64,000 nucleotides of DNA from Hippopus hippopus (taxonomy: Eukaryota > Mollusca > Bivalvia > Cardiida > Cardiidae). The notes under the pieces were generated by a model. The model was not told where the DNA came from and searched no databases. It saw only the letters and a list, made by a program, of their open reading frames with translations. The stretch lies in contig OX328107.1 in assembly GCA_946811185.2 (NCBI GenBank), positions 38,899,860-38,963,859 on the forward strand, given 5' to 3'. This document shows, piece by piece, positions 11,333 to 22,499 of the stretch. Made by a program: the position numbers and the translations under genes. How positions within the stretch are numbered: the stretch's first letter is position 1; each line of letters begins with the position of its first letter.

Positions 11333-11625
11333 AAAACCTTTATCACACAATCCCGACTTTTAACAACCCTGAGGGGAAAAAAACTTGAAAAAAATATGGG
11401 AAAAGGAGAAAATGCTGCTTACCAGCATTTTTTTCCTTTTCCCATAATGTTTTCTATCCTTCTGAAGACAATAGTCAAGTTCTGAGTCACATATAATTTG
11501 CTGTCTGAAAGTGCTTTCAATTGAGACAAGTCTAAAATTTTGTTGTTTGGTAAACAGTTAAATAATGAGAGGGGTCAATCAAGATCAGAATGCACGTTTT
11601 TCTGCTGTCTGATCTGAAACCTACT
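11333..11625 (+). mobile_element. MITE-D full length, followed by a MITE-A relic
   Basis: The MITE-D runs from ACCTTTATCACACAATCCCG to GGTAAACAGTTAA (11333-11563). A lone TGATCTGAAACCTAC arm fragment follows at 11575-11625. Confidence 0.75.
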
Positions 11626-11826
11626 TCCTCCGCAACTTGGTTCTTAACTTTGGCTGAAACAATTGAAAACAATATCCTCATTGTAGGGGGAAGGGTTTGG
11701 GTTGGGGACAGAGAGTGAATTTCTAGAGATTTCGGAACGAAGGGCTGAGAAATGCTAATTTGACTGAGAAACAGTGTAGAGTAAATTGGGATATACAAAC
11801 CCTAAACTTTTTGGCCGCCGACTTAA

Positions 11827-12032
11827 CCTTTAGGCTGCTAAGCGCGATTAACTGACCTTTGGCGGACAGTGTAGATCAAGATCAGACTGCACAGAACGTG
11901 CAGTCTGATCTTGGATCTACATTGTCCGATAAGGAGATATTTTTCCCCAAAAAAATAAGTTTGAAATTGTATTATTGGGGTTTTTACTACCGGCTTGAAA
12001 GTTTCATGTAAATTTATTTGGCAGGATAAGGG
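11827..12032 (+). mobile_element. MITE-A, full length, TTAA-flanked
   Basis: One of the cleanest copies: TTAA at 11823-11826 and 12033-12036 bracket 206 bp. The left terminus is CCTTTAGGCTGCTAA; the right terminus reversed is CCCTTATCCTGCCAA. Confidence 0.88.
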
Positions 12033-12059
12033 TTAATATTTTTGCATTCTCTTGAAGTT

Positions 12060-12270
12060 TTAACCCTTAGGCTGCTAAGCGCGACTCAAGGACCTTTTTC
12101 GGACAGTGTAGATCTAGATCAGATTGCACAGAACGTGCAGTCTGATCTTGGATCTACACTGTCCGATGAGGAGATATCTTTTTTCCTAACATGCCTTTAT
12201 AATAGCAAATTTTGGGTTTTTACAATCAGTTTGAAAGTTTAATATCATTTATTAGCAGGACAAAGGTTAT
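12060..12270 (+). mobile_element. MITE-A, full length
   Basis: A second plus-strand copy 24 bp after the previous one. Left TTAA is intact; the right one has decayed to GGTTAT. Confidence 0.82.
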
Positions 12271-12324
12271 AGCAGAGTTTCCATGCAACTGTCCGAAATA
12301 GTTTCGGTAAAAGTTTAGTATCAG

Positions 12325-12603
12325 GTCGCGGATGGTGTGGATCCAAGATCAGACTGCACGTCCTGTGCAGTCTGATCTTGATCTACGCCGTCCGCACAAG
12401 CTATCTAACTCTCGATGGGAACCAAAATTGTAAAACTGCTCATTAAGTAGAACGAAACTTGCCAGCCAGTGGTAAAACAATACCAAATATTTCGATTTCA
12501 AAGTTATTAGTTTCACCGGAAAAACCTCACTCTGTCAGACAGTGTAGTTTCAATATCAGACAGCATGTCCATCGCAGTCTTGTCTTGATTTATATCATCC
12601 GCA
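12325..12603. mobile_element. Two MITE-A hairpin cores
   Basis: Hairpins at about 12330-12400 (sharp) and 12535-12603 (worn). The outer ends are missing in both. Confidence 0.65.
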
Positions 12604-12699
12604 AACGAGACGTGCATAGCCGTGCATAGCAGCAAAATGATTACACACGTGTAAATGCATGTATGAGACTACCTTTCTACACGAACGTATTTCCTTACA

Positions 12700-12915
12700 T
12701 TCTAGACCCTTTGTTAATTAATTAAACGACAAAATTTTACTCCCGTCCAATTTTAAGCCTTTGCAGCTAAAAAGCTTAATTCAAAACTGACGTAAGTTGA
12801 CTTTGAAAGGATTAAAAACATTGTGGGGAAAGGAGACGTTGCTGGTTTCCAGAACGTTCACCTATTTCTCACAATGTTTTCAAAAGTCTTCTCACTCAGA
12901 GTCGCTAAAAAATTG
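12700..12915 (-). mobile_element. MITE-D, full length
   Basis: Reads GACAAAATTTTACTCCCGTC ... AACATTGTGGGG ... CACAATGTTTTC. The tip has lost perfect pairing. Confidence 0.7.
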
Positions 12916-13292
12916 CGTTATTTTATACAGGGTTTATGTGAATGCTGTTCGCGAAATATAGTGCCGCGTGGTGTTTCATGAAAATACAAGCACAAACATG
13001 TGTACCGTTTAAATCTTTGTTGATTGGATTTGAATTTTGTTTTAACACTTTACCAAACAATCTCGTGTTTTAAAGTCTCAGTAAAGTCCAAATGTAAAAA
13101 GGCTTGTTTATAAAATAAAAGTAAATTTCATTTTTACCATGTAAAAATATGGCGATTAATATGACTTGTACGATAGGTAAAGGTGCAGTTTGTAAAAGTT
13201 CCAATCAATGGCAGAAAAAAGAATTTTGAAACTAGAACAGTTCCTACCATGCCGCATTATCTGTTTGTTTACATCGATGATCGCCGACGACT

Positions 13293-13644
13293 CATTATCT
13301 CCCGCTAGATGGCATTCTACAAATACCAGTCTATCTAATTTGGGCATCCTGGGTACAGAACCGGACTACTTTCCTACGCGACAACCGTTACTTTGAATTT
13401 CAAACTAAAATAAACGTTTACTCAATAAAACGCAACCTGGTGCGATTCATTCAGCTATGATCAGCAGTTTAGAGAAATCTGGAGCTAAAACAGGCCTGAT
13501 TTTTCCTCAAACGTATTGATAAAAGCCATTTTCTCCATTGCTACTTTATAGCGCGTGTTACTACAATCCCCCAAATATTAGGGGGAGTGATGCGTCATAT
13601 AAGACAGGTAGAATCTTCGAAGAATATGACATGCGCAGACAACG
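13293..13644 (+). mobile_element. MITE-G copy 1, 352 bp with perfect 10-bp target duplication
   Basis: GCCGACGACT occurs at 13283-13292 and 13645-13654, immediately outside the element. The ends are CATTATCTCCCGC and GCGCAGACAACG, a weak 8-bp inverted match. The body aligns with the reverse complement of 52154-52494. A 10-bp duplication fits Mutator-like elements best, but no transposase is present here. Confidence 0.85.
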
Positions 13645-14244
13645 GCCGACGACTAGCCGATTTTTCGTCATATATCTCCGCAGTGACGTGTTAGTGACGT
13701 AAACACCACGTGATCATTCAAGGCGTCAAAACAAACCCTTCATTCACTTGATCGCTTAGTCCCCATTCTAGGCTTGAAAAACGTAAGTTTATCGACATTG
13801 TAAACAAAACGACGACACAGGCTGATAATCGCTTATTCATTTATCATTAATACAGGAAGAGTTTACTACATCTAAATAAGAAAACAGGTTCAGAATGAGC
13901 AATCTTACTCTCCGATGACATACTATTGGAAGTGTAAACAGTAGTCCTATGTAGCACTAATGAGATGCAACGGTATCACGTGACTTTCTCGAAGGCCTAG
14001 TTCGAATATACACGAACGATAACGAAGGTTGTCTCGATCAATGGCGTCCCTGAAAGCGACAGGCTTCTCCATGCATTTTCGCACCTGTATTTCACGGCAA
14101 CCAATGCAGTAACTGACTCGTTCGAGTTTTCTCCGATCTTATATATGTGTGTTGTGATGTGTAATCCGATATATTTTCGAGTTATAAACGGTGAAAATTA
14201 CCTGTATTTGGACTTTACAGGGGCTTTAAGGACATTCGGGGTAG

Positions 14245-14427
14245 AAGGCTTGTTGAAAATATTGTGGAAAAAGGAGAAAATGCTGGTAACCAGCATTTTC
14301 TCCTTTTCCCACAATATTTTCTAATATTTCTAGATAACTTCTATCATTTGAACCAGATTTGGTTTGTCGTCTGCAAATGATTTGAATTTGGACAAGTTTG
14401 AATATTTATCGCCCGGTGAAGAGTTAA
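14245..14427 (+). mobile_element. MITE-D, 5' end truncated
   Basis: Starts inside the family at AGAAGGCTTGTTGAAAATAT. It has the complete hairpin GAAAATGCTGGTAACCAGCA and ends GGTGAAGAGTTAA. Confidence 0.75.
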
Positions 14428-14782
14428 CGATGTCGTGTGTGTAAGCGCATGTTGTCATGTACATGGCTTTGTTTTGGTAAATCGTGGCAAAATTGGGAAA
14501 ATATTATTGTGGACGGAATTTAATGGAAATAGAAATGGGTTTTATATAGAGCGCGTCGACTCTTGCACAGTATTGTTTTTTTTTGCTCATTCATCGAAAG
14601 GTGGTGGAATATTTCAATATTTTGTGCATGTTTGGCTGTTTCCATGATGTCAGAGTTACGTGTTCAAGTACATGTGAACATGCATGGGGGGGGGTGAGGG
14701 GGGAAGACCTCCCAGACCCTTCTGGGAAATATCTCTTGGCACTAAGCGCCTGGGTAAATTCTTTTGTCTTTACCACATGAAA

Positions 14783-14999
14783 CAATTTTGGACTAGTCTA
14801 AACTGAAAACATTTGCAGACGACAAACTAAACATTACACAGATTATGAAATTTTTCTTCGAAATAGTGGGGGGGGGGGGGGGAAAGCATTGTGGGAATAG
14901 GAGAAAATGCTGGTTATCAGCATTTTCTCCTTTTCCCACAATTTTTTCGAAAGACCCTTTCTTTGGAGTCGTCGAAAATCGGCGTTGATTGGTGAAGTG
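14783..14999 (-). mobile_element. MITE-D, full length, interrupted by a G-run
   Basis: The hairpin GAAAATGCTGGTTATCAGCA is intact. A homopolymer G tract (14866-14881) has expanded in the left arm. The right end GGTGAAGTGTTAA supplies the TTAA used by the next element. Confidence 0.75.
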
Positions 15000-15003
15000 T
15001 TAA

Positions 15004-15695
15004 AGATACCCATTTACTCATTTTAAGCCAAATATAACCAATTTCTTCGATATTTTTATCAAACTATAGTCATTCTTGTAGCTTCATGACAAATATTACC
15101 CCTGACAGTTGCCAGATTGCATAGATTACGATGGATAGAAAACTGTAATTTTGGACTTGGTTCAATCGAGGATACCACATTATGCTTGTCACGTGACTTT
15201 CGCCTTGCATACATGTAAATGACAAGAAAGTGGAGCCGAGATACACTACACAGGTCTACTGCAGCAACAATCTATGTCACAAGAACCCAACAGCAATTTA
15301 CTCAAGGATGTCGGAATTTTATATCGAGAATGCAGTGGAATGATTTTAAAGACATTAGAAATATAAATTTCGTATGTGCACATTAATATTTAGCGATTTT
15401 GGATTGCTGAAAGAAGGGGAAAACCCATGATCCTACAAATAGACCAATTCGCCATTTCCCGTGTTGAAACAACAAGTAGTCTAACCTTCTATTTTTAGAT
15501 AGGGGTGTGTAAATGACTGTAGTGATACACTCCCCCATTTTTTACAATTTTGACCCGACATAATTTTCTCCCGACCAAAATCCATTTCAAATAACAAATC
15601 TGAAACTTCTTTTCATTCTTTTGGGCTATAGATATTGCTAATTTACTGAGTTAATCACATTTCTACATTCGGCCAAAATGAGTAAATGGGCATCT
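15004..15695. mobile_element. MITE-E long form, 692 bp, TTAA-flanked
   Basis: TTAA at 15000-15003 and 15696-15699. Terminal inverted repeats are AGATACCCATTTACTCATTT on the left and the same with one change (AGATG) read inward from the right. No transposase. The TTAA duplication is the piggyBac-type signature. Confidence 0.85.
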
Positions 15696-15726
15696 TTAAT
15701 ACCTTCGGTATTACCAATAAGTCATT

Positions 15727-16150
15727 CATAACTTTTGCGCACACTTTATTTCGGGCTAGCTACGCTTCTGGCCTTTGCAGATATCACGTCAACTTTTGCG
15801 CAGTATTCATATTTCGCTTGCTCAACGGGTGTTACTTTTGCGTACACTTTACTTCGGGATAGCTATGCCACTGGCCTTTATAGATAGCACGTCGACTTTT
15901 GCGCAGTATTCATATTTCTCTCGTTTACCATAAGGTGTTACCTTTACGTGCACTTTATTTTGGACTCGCTACGCTTCTGGCCTTTACAGATATCACGTCG
16001 AATTTTGCGCAGTATTCATATTTCGCTCGCTCACCACAAGTTGTTACCTTTGCGTACACTTTACTTCGGGCTAGCTACGCCTCTGGCCTTTGCAGATATC
16101 ACGTCAACTTTTGCGCAGTATTCATATTTCGCTCGCTAACCATAAGGTGA
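15727..16150 (+). repeat. Tandem array, about 105-bp unit, four copies
   Basis: TTTTGCGCAGTATTCATATT recurs at 15794, 15897, 16003 and 16109 (spacings 103, 106, 106). Units contain TATCACGTCAACTTTTGCG and TTCGGGCTAGCTACGCCTCT. The frames stay open across units on the plus strand, but I see no coding hallmark. Confidence 0.85.
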
Positions 16151-16647
16151 TGGAATGCTGTAAAAATTTGTGCGTGTTCGTTGTTTTAATGATCTCAGTG
16201 TTATGTGTTGAAGTTTTTGTATGCATTGGAGTTTAACGCCTGTTTTTACAGCGTAGGATCAGATAACGGGGGTTAGTTCACCTACGCATGTGTTTTCTAG
16301 CTTTCTCACTAAAACACAACTTTCTTTCTAAGCCACTGTCTACTTTTCTCACATGCATCAGAGGTAAGAGGCGAAAAATAGCCGGAAAGAAAGTTTGCCT
16401 TAACCAGGTATCAAACCTGCAAGCACCAGGTCACGTATGTATTGAAGTACATGTCATCATATAAATAGGTATATTGTGGAAATCGTGGCATAACTTGCGA
16501 TATACATGTATTGTAGACAATGAACGTTGCTATAGAAACGTACATATACATGTATATTCCTCTGTAAAGAGCGCGTTGACTATTGCACTTTTGTTGTTCC
16601 GCTCGCTTGTAAGTATAATATATGGCTGATGGAATATTTCAATACAC

Positions 16648-16865
16648 GTGAGTCATACTCTGTGAAAATAGAGTTTAGTGCATGGGCAAAAAGTATCGAC
16701 TCATGTCAGCCTGCGCATTTTTGTCATTGGTACATTTTCTGCGTGTCAAAGAACTAGTCTACCTCATGATTCAGTCGGTTGTTACACAAAATTGATATTA
16801 TGTATCTATAATTATAAGATGAATTGCTTAGTATAATACATCACGGAGACGTATTAATTAATGCA
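16648..16865 (+). mobile_element. MITE-C, hairpin arm lost
   Basis: Family blocks in order: GTCATACTCTGTGAAAATAG, AAAAAGTATCGACTCATGTC, CTACCTCATGATTCAGTCGG. The second hairpin arm is deleted after CCTGCGCA. Confidence 0.75.
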
Positions 16866-17084
16866 CGTCTTGTTGCTTTAATGATGCAGGCCTTATGTGT
16901 TTAAGTACACGTTATCATAGAAATGGCAGTGTTGGGGAAACTGTGGCAGAAATTGCGACATATTGTTGTAGACTAAAGTTGCTGGGAAAAATGGCTTTAA
17001 TATTGTAACAGGCTAAACATGTGCGTTAAAAATAAGTTGTGTATAAACTGAACGCGATAAATTTGATATCCATCAGGATACTAG

Positions 17085-17180
17085 TAATCAAACTTGAGTC
17101 GCCTCGATAACAGTCCTACGGCCTGTCCACTGTACCACGGTAGCATTCGGTAAACGACCAAGTCCCTCGGCAGTTTCACG
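17085..17180 (-). mobile_element. tRNA-like SINE head fragment
   Basis: On the minus strand TGGTACAGTGGACAGG resembles an A box, and a degenerate B-box-like stretch with CAAGTTTGATTAC follows. There is no acceptor stem, so I do not call a functional tRNA. Confidence 0.4.
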
Positions 17181-17971
17181 TACATTGATATGCACCTACA
17201 CGGTGCAATTCTTCGCCGGAAATATACCGGTTTACCGTTCTTTAAATAGTAAGGCTCCTCCTAAAAAAGAAAACATGAGTCTCAATTTTCTATCGATATC
17301 TTTCTATGATTTTCTTTTCGTTGATAAACATCTTCACGTAACTTCACAGTGGTTGTTCATGTCTTTGCTAAGCGACTGACATTGGTGCCGCCATGTTTAA
17401 GATCATGTGATTGGCGTTTTAAAACGGAAACCTCTTTGATACGGACGAGGTCAGATGCAGTTACGAATCGGCCGAGTTGTGACGAGTGCCACGTTAGTAG
17501 ATACACTGCTGGCGATGTAAAATACCAATCAAATTCACAACTTATGGCCTATTTCCATATTTTCAATAAGCCAGTATAGGTAAACAAATATTACAATTAT
17601 CGCATTCGCATTATACCTGCAAAAGTTCATGGAGTTAAAACGGCTGTAAACAGAAACGTTATCTGGAGGGAAAAAATGTTGAATACATCGTCATAAATAA
17701 ATTGTTAGATAGAGAAAAAAAAACCTCATCCTTTTATCTAGTGATCCTTTGTTTTCACATTCCTGGGGCGGGGCGGGGCGGGGTGGGGGAAGGGGAGACT
17801 TCTGAATAACATAACGGAAAAAGGAGAAAATGTTGGGTACCTGAAATTTTTTACCATCATGAGTTTTCAAACCATCTTTTATAGCATTTCAGGGAGAAAG
17901 TCTATTAGTTGATTTAGATTTTATTTGTCCATTCAATATGGAAGGAGTCTACCTTTGTCCGTACGTGAAGC

Positions 17972-18192
17972 GTTAAACCTTTATCACACGACAAAATTTT
18001 ACATTAATCCAAATTGAAAGCAACTGGAGACGAAATAATAAATGTGGCAAAAAATGGTGGGATAACGGTTTGAAAACATTGTGGGAAAACGAGAAAATGC
18101 TGGTTACCAGCATTTTCTTCTTTTCCCGACATTGTTTTCAAAAGACCCCTTTTTCAGGGTCGTTGAAACAAGATATTGCTTAGTAAAGGGCT
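17972..18192 (-). mobile_element. MITE-D, full length
   Basis: TTAAACCTTTATCACACGAC at the left and TTGCTTAGTAAAGGGC at the right, with the hairpin GAAAATGCTGGTTACCAGCA. In 17181-17970 I see only a G-rich tract (17765-17795) and a MITE-D shred near 17815-17875. Confidence 0.8.
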
Positions 18193-18194
18193 GA

Positions 18195-18500
18195 GCCGAG
18201 TTCGGCTATTCGCTCGGTAACGTACATGGTTTGAAACTTGGGAGTCTGTGGTTCGATACCCTAGCTCAGGCATATTCTTTCTGACTATTGATAATTGTTG
18301 TTGCGACTGGGTTTATTCCTAACTCATTGCTGAGCAGTGTTTCGACGAGGTTAAGATGGGAAAGCAGCCGGTTGCTTGGAAAAGAATAATGTGCGGCGTG
18401 CTGGTAAAAAACAAGCTCGGAGAAAAACATCGATAGGTGCACTGGCCTTCGCGATATAAATGAAAAAGACATGTTGAAAACGCCGCTTACCATCATATAA
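18195..18500 (+). mobile_element. tRNA-derived SINE
   Basis: The head has an A-box-like stretch (TATTCGCTCGGTAACG) and a B box GTTCGATACC. The body contains GGGAAAGCAGCCGGTTGCTT and ATAGGTGCACTGGCC, shared with the SINEs at 27690, 33925 and 41360. The tail is CAAAC-rich. Confidence 0.75.
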
Positions 18501-18541
18501 AGAAACAAACATACACACAAACAGACAAATGAGTTTGTTAA

Positions 18542-18889
18542 AGATACATCTTTACTCGTTTTCAGCTATTTTTTCCCCAAACCCAATTCAACTTTATTTT
18601 TTAAAACTATAATCATTCTTATATTTTCATGCCAAATGTTGCACCTGACGATCGCAAGGTGGCACCGATTAAGACCGGTAGAAAATGCATTTCATTCTCT
18701 TGCGGCCATCAAAGGAAGCACTGTTGTCGTTTCCGGTTTAAAATCAATGACAAATCCTTGGATTTCTCAATCCAGTACACCACTTTTATCGATTATTTAT
18801 ATTTGTTTACACAACTGATCGATATCTGAACAATTCTACACTCTATCATTTACACAGCGTTTTTTCTCTCTGGCTGTAAAGATGTATCT
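18542..18889 (-). mobile_element. MITE-E, full length, TTAA-flanked
   Basis: 348 bp between TTAA (18538-18541) and TTAA (18890-18893). Both termini read AGATACATCTTTAC when followed inward, a perfect 14-bp inverted repeat. Confidence 0.9.
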
Positions 18890-18988
18890 TTAAATGAACG
18901 CATTTTGATAGCATCTATGATAAGTAAATTAACCCAAATTAAATTCGCCTATCTAATCCTTTAGCAAACAATCTTGAATTTTAAAGAC

Positions 18989-19340
18989 CCTTAAAGATAC
19001 ATCATTACAGCTGGAGAGAAAAAACGCTGTTAAGACTTGAAAGTATGTAGAATGGCCCAGCTGTGTAAACATAGATAAATTACCAATATATATGGTGTAA
19101 TGGATAGAAAACACATGGGACTTGTCATCATTTAAAACCGGAAACGACAACCGCAATTGCTTTGAAGGCCTCCAAAGCATGAAATGCATTTTCTATCCGT
19201 CGTAATCTATGCAATCTTGCAGCCATCAGAGGCAACATTTGGCATGAAGATACAAGAATGATCATAGTTTCATAAAATAAGGATGAAATGGGTAAAAAAA
19301 ATGGATGAAAACTGCTTGAAAACGAGTATAGATGCTTAGC
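18989..19340 (+). mobile_element. MITE-E, full length, opposite orientation
   Basis: Starts TTAAAGATACATCATTACAG and ends AAAACGAGTATAGATGCTTA. It faces the preceding copy 100 bp away. Confidence 0.82.
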
Positions 19341-19518
19341 TAAACACTTTCGAAAGTGTTGGACTGTCGTATCAAGCGTTTACTGGAAAGTGTAAGAACT
19401 GGGATTAGGCTGCATGCTATGTATGATCTGATCTGATCCTCATTGTCCGCAGAGCCGCCAAGGCGTATTTAGACCCGCTTAAGAGCCTCTGAAGTTTGCA
19501 ATTGAAAGGCTTAAATTC

Positions 19519-20042
19519 ATGTGAACCATCCTAACTGAAAAGGAGGCTGAATGCATCTGCAAAAGTATCAACCCATGTCAGCCTGCTTAGTCCGCGCAGG
19601 CTGACATGAGTCGAAACTTTTTGCTATTTGTAAATTTTTTGCATGTCAGGGGAACATTTAACCTCCAGACCCAGTCGATTAGATTTGGCCTGCAACACGT
19701 GAAAAGGGGCATTCGGACATTTGCGTAAAGTGTCGTCTCGGATCAGCCTGCGCAATCCGCGCAGGCTAATCCGAAACGACACTTTCCATTTTCATGCAAT
19801 TTTCTGTTTATCGCAAGTCTACTGTAGCACAAAATCTAATGTAGTCGTAAAGTGCCGTCTCGGATTAGCCTGCGCGGATTGCGCAGGCTGATCCGAGACG
19901 ACACTTTACGCAAATGTCCGAATGCCCCTTTTCGCGTGTTGCAGGCCATTTTTCTGTATTCCAAAGTTATATGATGACTTGCTTGGTACAATGGGTCATG
20001 GAGATGCACTAAATCCTTTTTTGCCAGAGCATGGCTCATGTA
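19519..20042 (+). mobile_element. MITE-C split by an inserted MITE-B
   Basis: MITE-C occupies 19519-19685 and resumes at about 19952-20042 (TATATGATGACTTGCTTGGT ... CAGAGCATGGCTCATG). A full MITE-B lies between at 19686-19950. MITE-B has ends GGCCTGCAACACG and CGTGTTGCAGGCC and two hairpins, each built on GTCTCGGATCAGCCTGCGCA and its complement. Confidence 0.85.
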
Positions 20043-20289
20043 TTTTTGTGTTATCATGATTTGGTCATTTGTGCTTTCCTTTCGCCATATCTCTGTCTTC
20101 TGATCAATAGGATCTAACAGAAGTAAGCGTTTGAGATAAGGTTTTATCAAACTAGTCTGGAATTTCTTTATAAAGCAAGCCTTTGGCGAGCTTACTTACA
20201 TTTCTTTTTTCGGGGGGGGGGGGGGGGGGGGCAAAATGAAATAATAAAAGAATCTGAGATTTCGCGTAGAACTACATGTGCACATGTGT

Positions 20290-20600
20290 ATTATAATTTA
20301 CTTACAGCTTGAGAGCAAAAACGCTGTTAAAACTTGAAAGTGTGTAGAATGGTTCAGCTGTGTAAGGATAGATAAATTACCAATATATACAGTGTTAGGA
20401 ATAGAAAAATACAAAGGATTTGTCCACATTTAAAACTGGGAACGACAACAGCGATTGCTTTGAAAGCCAAAACATGAAATGCATTTTCTATCCGTCGTAA
20501 TCTGTGCAATCCTGGGGCCATCAGGGGCAACTATTGGCATGAAGATACCAGAATTATTATAATGTCATGAAATAAGGATGAAATGGGTTTAATTAAGGAA
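20290..20600 (+). mobile_element. MITE-E, 3' end truncated
   Basis: Body blocks ACAGCTTGAGAGCAAAAACG and TGAAATGCATTTTCTATCCG are present but the terminal AGATACATC is missing. A long G-run lies upstream at 20212-20231. Confidence 0.7.
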
Positions 20601-20610
20601 CGAAGAGAAC

Positions 20611-20760
20611 TTTTTTTGTTTTCATGGAGGTATGAAAAAAAAAACCTAATCACACTTTTGTATGAAACCGCTCAGCGAAGCGGTTTCATACAAAAGTGTG
20701 ATTAGGTTTTTTTTTTCATACCTCCATGAAAAAAAAAAATTCTCTTCATTCCTTATAATT
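20611..20760. repeat. Near-perfect 150-bp palindrome
   Basis: Arms of about 70 bp (containing CCTAATCACACTTTTGTATG and its exact complement) meet at CCGCTCAGCGAAGCGG. Slippage in the A/T runs is the main difference. It resembles no other entry except a TCATGGAG-type shred at 21215-21275. Confidence 0.9.
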
Positions 20761-21448
20761 CAATATCACAGACAACAAATATGCACTTAAAGTTTACTCT
20801 AACTGCTTTTTTTTTGTAAATCCAGCATTGCGTATATATTTAAAGTCCATTTCATTGATAATTCATAGCGCGGTAAATCTGCTTGTTCATGACGTAATAA
20901 TGACGTAAATTCATGACGTCATTATAGTATTGAACATTGGCAGATTTAGTAGATTTATTATTAAAAGTTCATTACGCTAGAATTAGTTGAAAATAAGTTT
21001 GTTAGGACCCAGCAAAGTGACAATGAGTTTAAGCTCTCTCTTTGAATTTACTGTTGGATATTTTTTTCAATTTTCAGAGAAAATAAATTTAGCTGTCAAT
21101 TTGAAATTCGGACTGAATATAAAATCAGACAGAAAAGCATTATGGAATCTCGTATACATGCTTGTTTACATTAGTTTGACTGCAAAAGTAGTTCCGACAC
21201 TGCTTAATTTTTTTTTTCATGGAGCTATGAAAACTTTTTTTCAGCCAATCAGAACTCGCCAATGTTCATGAAAAAAACTAATATTGAATTATATCTGATT
21301 GAAAACTGTCTGAAAAGTATAGATGTATCTCTAAGAGTTGAAGTAATAGGAGAGTCGAAGTCAGCAGTATTTAAGGCGTATGAGTACACAGCTTTTACCA
21401 GTGACGGCACTGTTTGCTTACCATAAACCGTATTAAAAGTGCATGTGT

Positions 21449-21667
21449 TAACACCCATTGACTGCTAAGCGCGACCCAAGGACCTGTTTAAGACAGTGTA
21501 GATCAAGATCAGACAGCACAGAACGTGCAGTCTGATGTTGGATCTACACTGTCCATAGGAGATATTCCCCTCTCTCCATCAACTTTGAAATATCTACCAA
21601 CATTTGGGTTTTTACTATCGGCTTGAAAGTTTCATTTATCTCATTTCAAGCAAGTTATAGGGTTAAA
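21449..21667 (+). mobile_element. MITE-A, full length
   Basis: GTTAACACCCATTGACTGC start, hairpin at about 21495-21555, and right end TTATAGGGTTAA. In 20761-21448 only several TGACGT motifs (20890-20925, one full TGACGTCA) stand out. Confidence 0.78.
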
Positions 21668-21879
21668 ATCTCTTAATGGCTCTATCGCAATAAAACCAGG
21701 ACAGTTAAGTGATAACATAGTAATTTAAACTTGTGCAGCTAAACTTATCAATGAAGACCATCACAGAAGCTGTGTTATATCAGAAACTGCCCGTTTGGAG
21801 ACAAATAAGGCTTATATAGTGTTGCGAAGAAAGAAATCATATTGCTATGGTTGTTGTCGCTGTTGATTTTAAAATAAAT

Positions 21880-22140
21880 GGACCATGCTCTGTGAAAAGG
21901 GGGTTTAATGCATGATACAAAACGTATCGACCAGGTCAGCCTGCGCAGTTCGCGCAGGCTGACCTGGGCCGAAACTTTTCGCTCTTGGTCAATTTTCTGT
22001 ATGTCCAAGAACCAGTCTACCTCATGATTAATTCGGTTGTTAAAAAAAGTGGCTGTTGTGGATCCATAAGTATATGATGGCTGGCTTGGTATGATGGATT
22101 ACGGAGATGCATAAGCATTTTGCCAGATTATGACTCATCA
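21880..22140 (+). mobile_element. MITE-C, full length
   Basis: GACCATGCTCTGTGAAAAGG start. The hairpin CAGCCTGCGCAGTTCGCGCA is extended to CAGGCTGACC, and the right end is CCAGATTATGACTCAT. Confidence 0.82.
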
Positions 22141-22147
22141 GTGTTTT

Positions 22148-22300
22148 TTTTTAACACTTTTCCAAACAATGCCGTGTTTTTACCAGCATTTTCTCCTTTC
22201 CTTTGAGTGTGTTGTGTCTTTCCACAGACAAATTACGCCTTCTGAGCCAAAGTTTACGGTGTCAGTTTGAACAAGTCTAATTTTTCGCCGTTTAGTTGCG
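22148..22300 (+). mobile_element. MITE-D with the left hairpin arm deleted
   Basis: AACACTTTTCCAAACAATGC runs straight into ACCAGCATTTTCTCC; the 3' half is normal to TCGCCGTTTAG. Confidence 0.65.
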
Positions 22301-22304
22301 TGGC

Positions 22305-22495
22305 ACATTGTTAAAGTGTTAGACTCGTAAGCCTCACTTGACGCACTGGGTTTTTCGTGGAAGTGTCCTTGGGCAAGACAATTTACAGCCCTACCTTAGT
22401 ATTCGTGAAATCCATGACATACATGAATATGAGAGCTGTCGTCGTGATATGACTAAAACAATATTGAAGGCGACGTAAAACACCATTTTATCAAT
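22305..22495 (+). mobile_element. SINE, second body type
   Basis: The body GGAAGTGTCCTTGGGCAAGA and the 3' end GAAGGCGACGTAAAACACCA match the SINE at 32045. The tRNA-like head has decayed. Confidence 0.6.
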
Positions 22496-22499
22496 TATT

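Noticed and set aside
15899..16150. An 83-codon plus-strand frame with internal repeats
   Set aside because: It lies wholly in the 105-bp tandem array and repeats with it.
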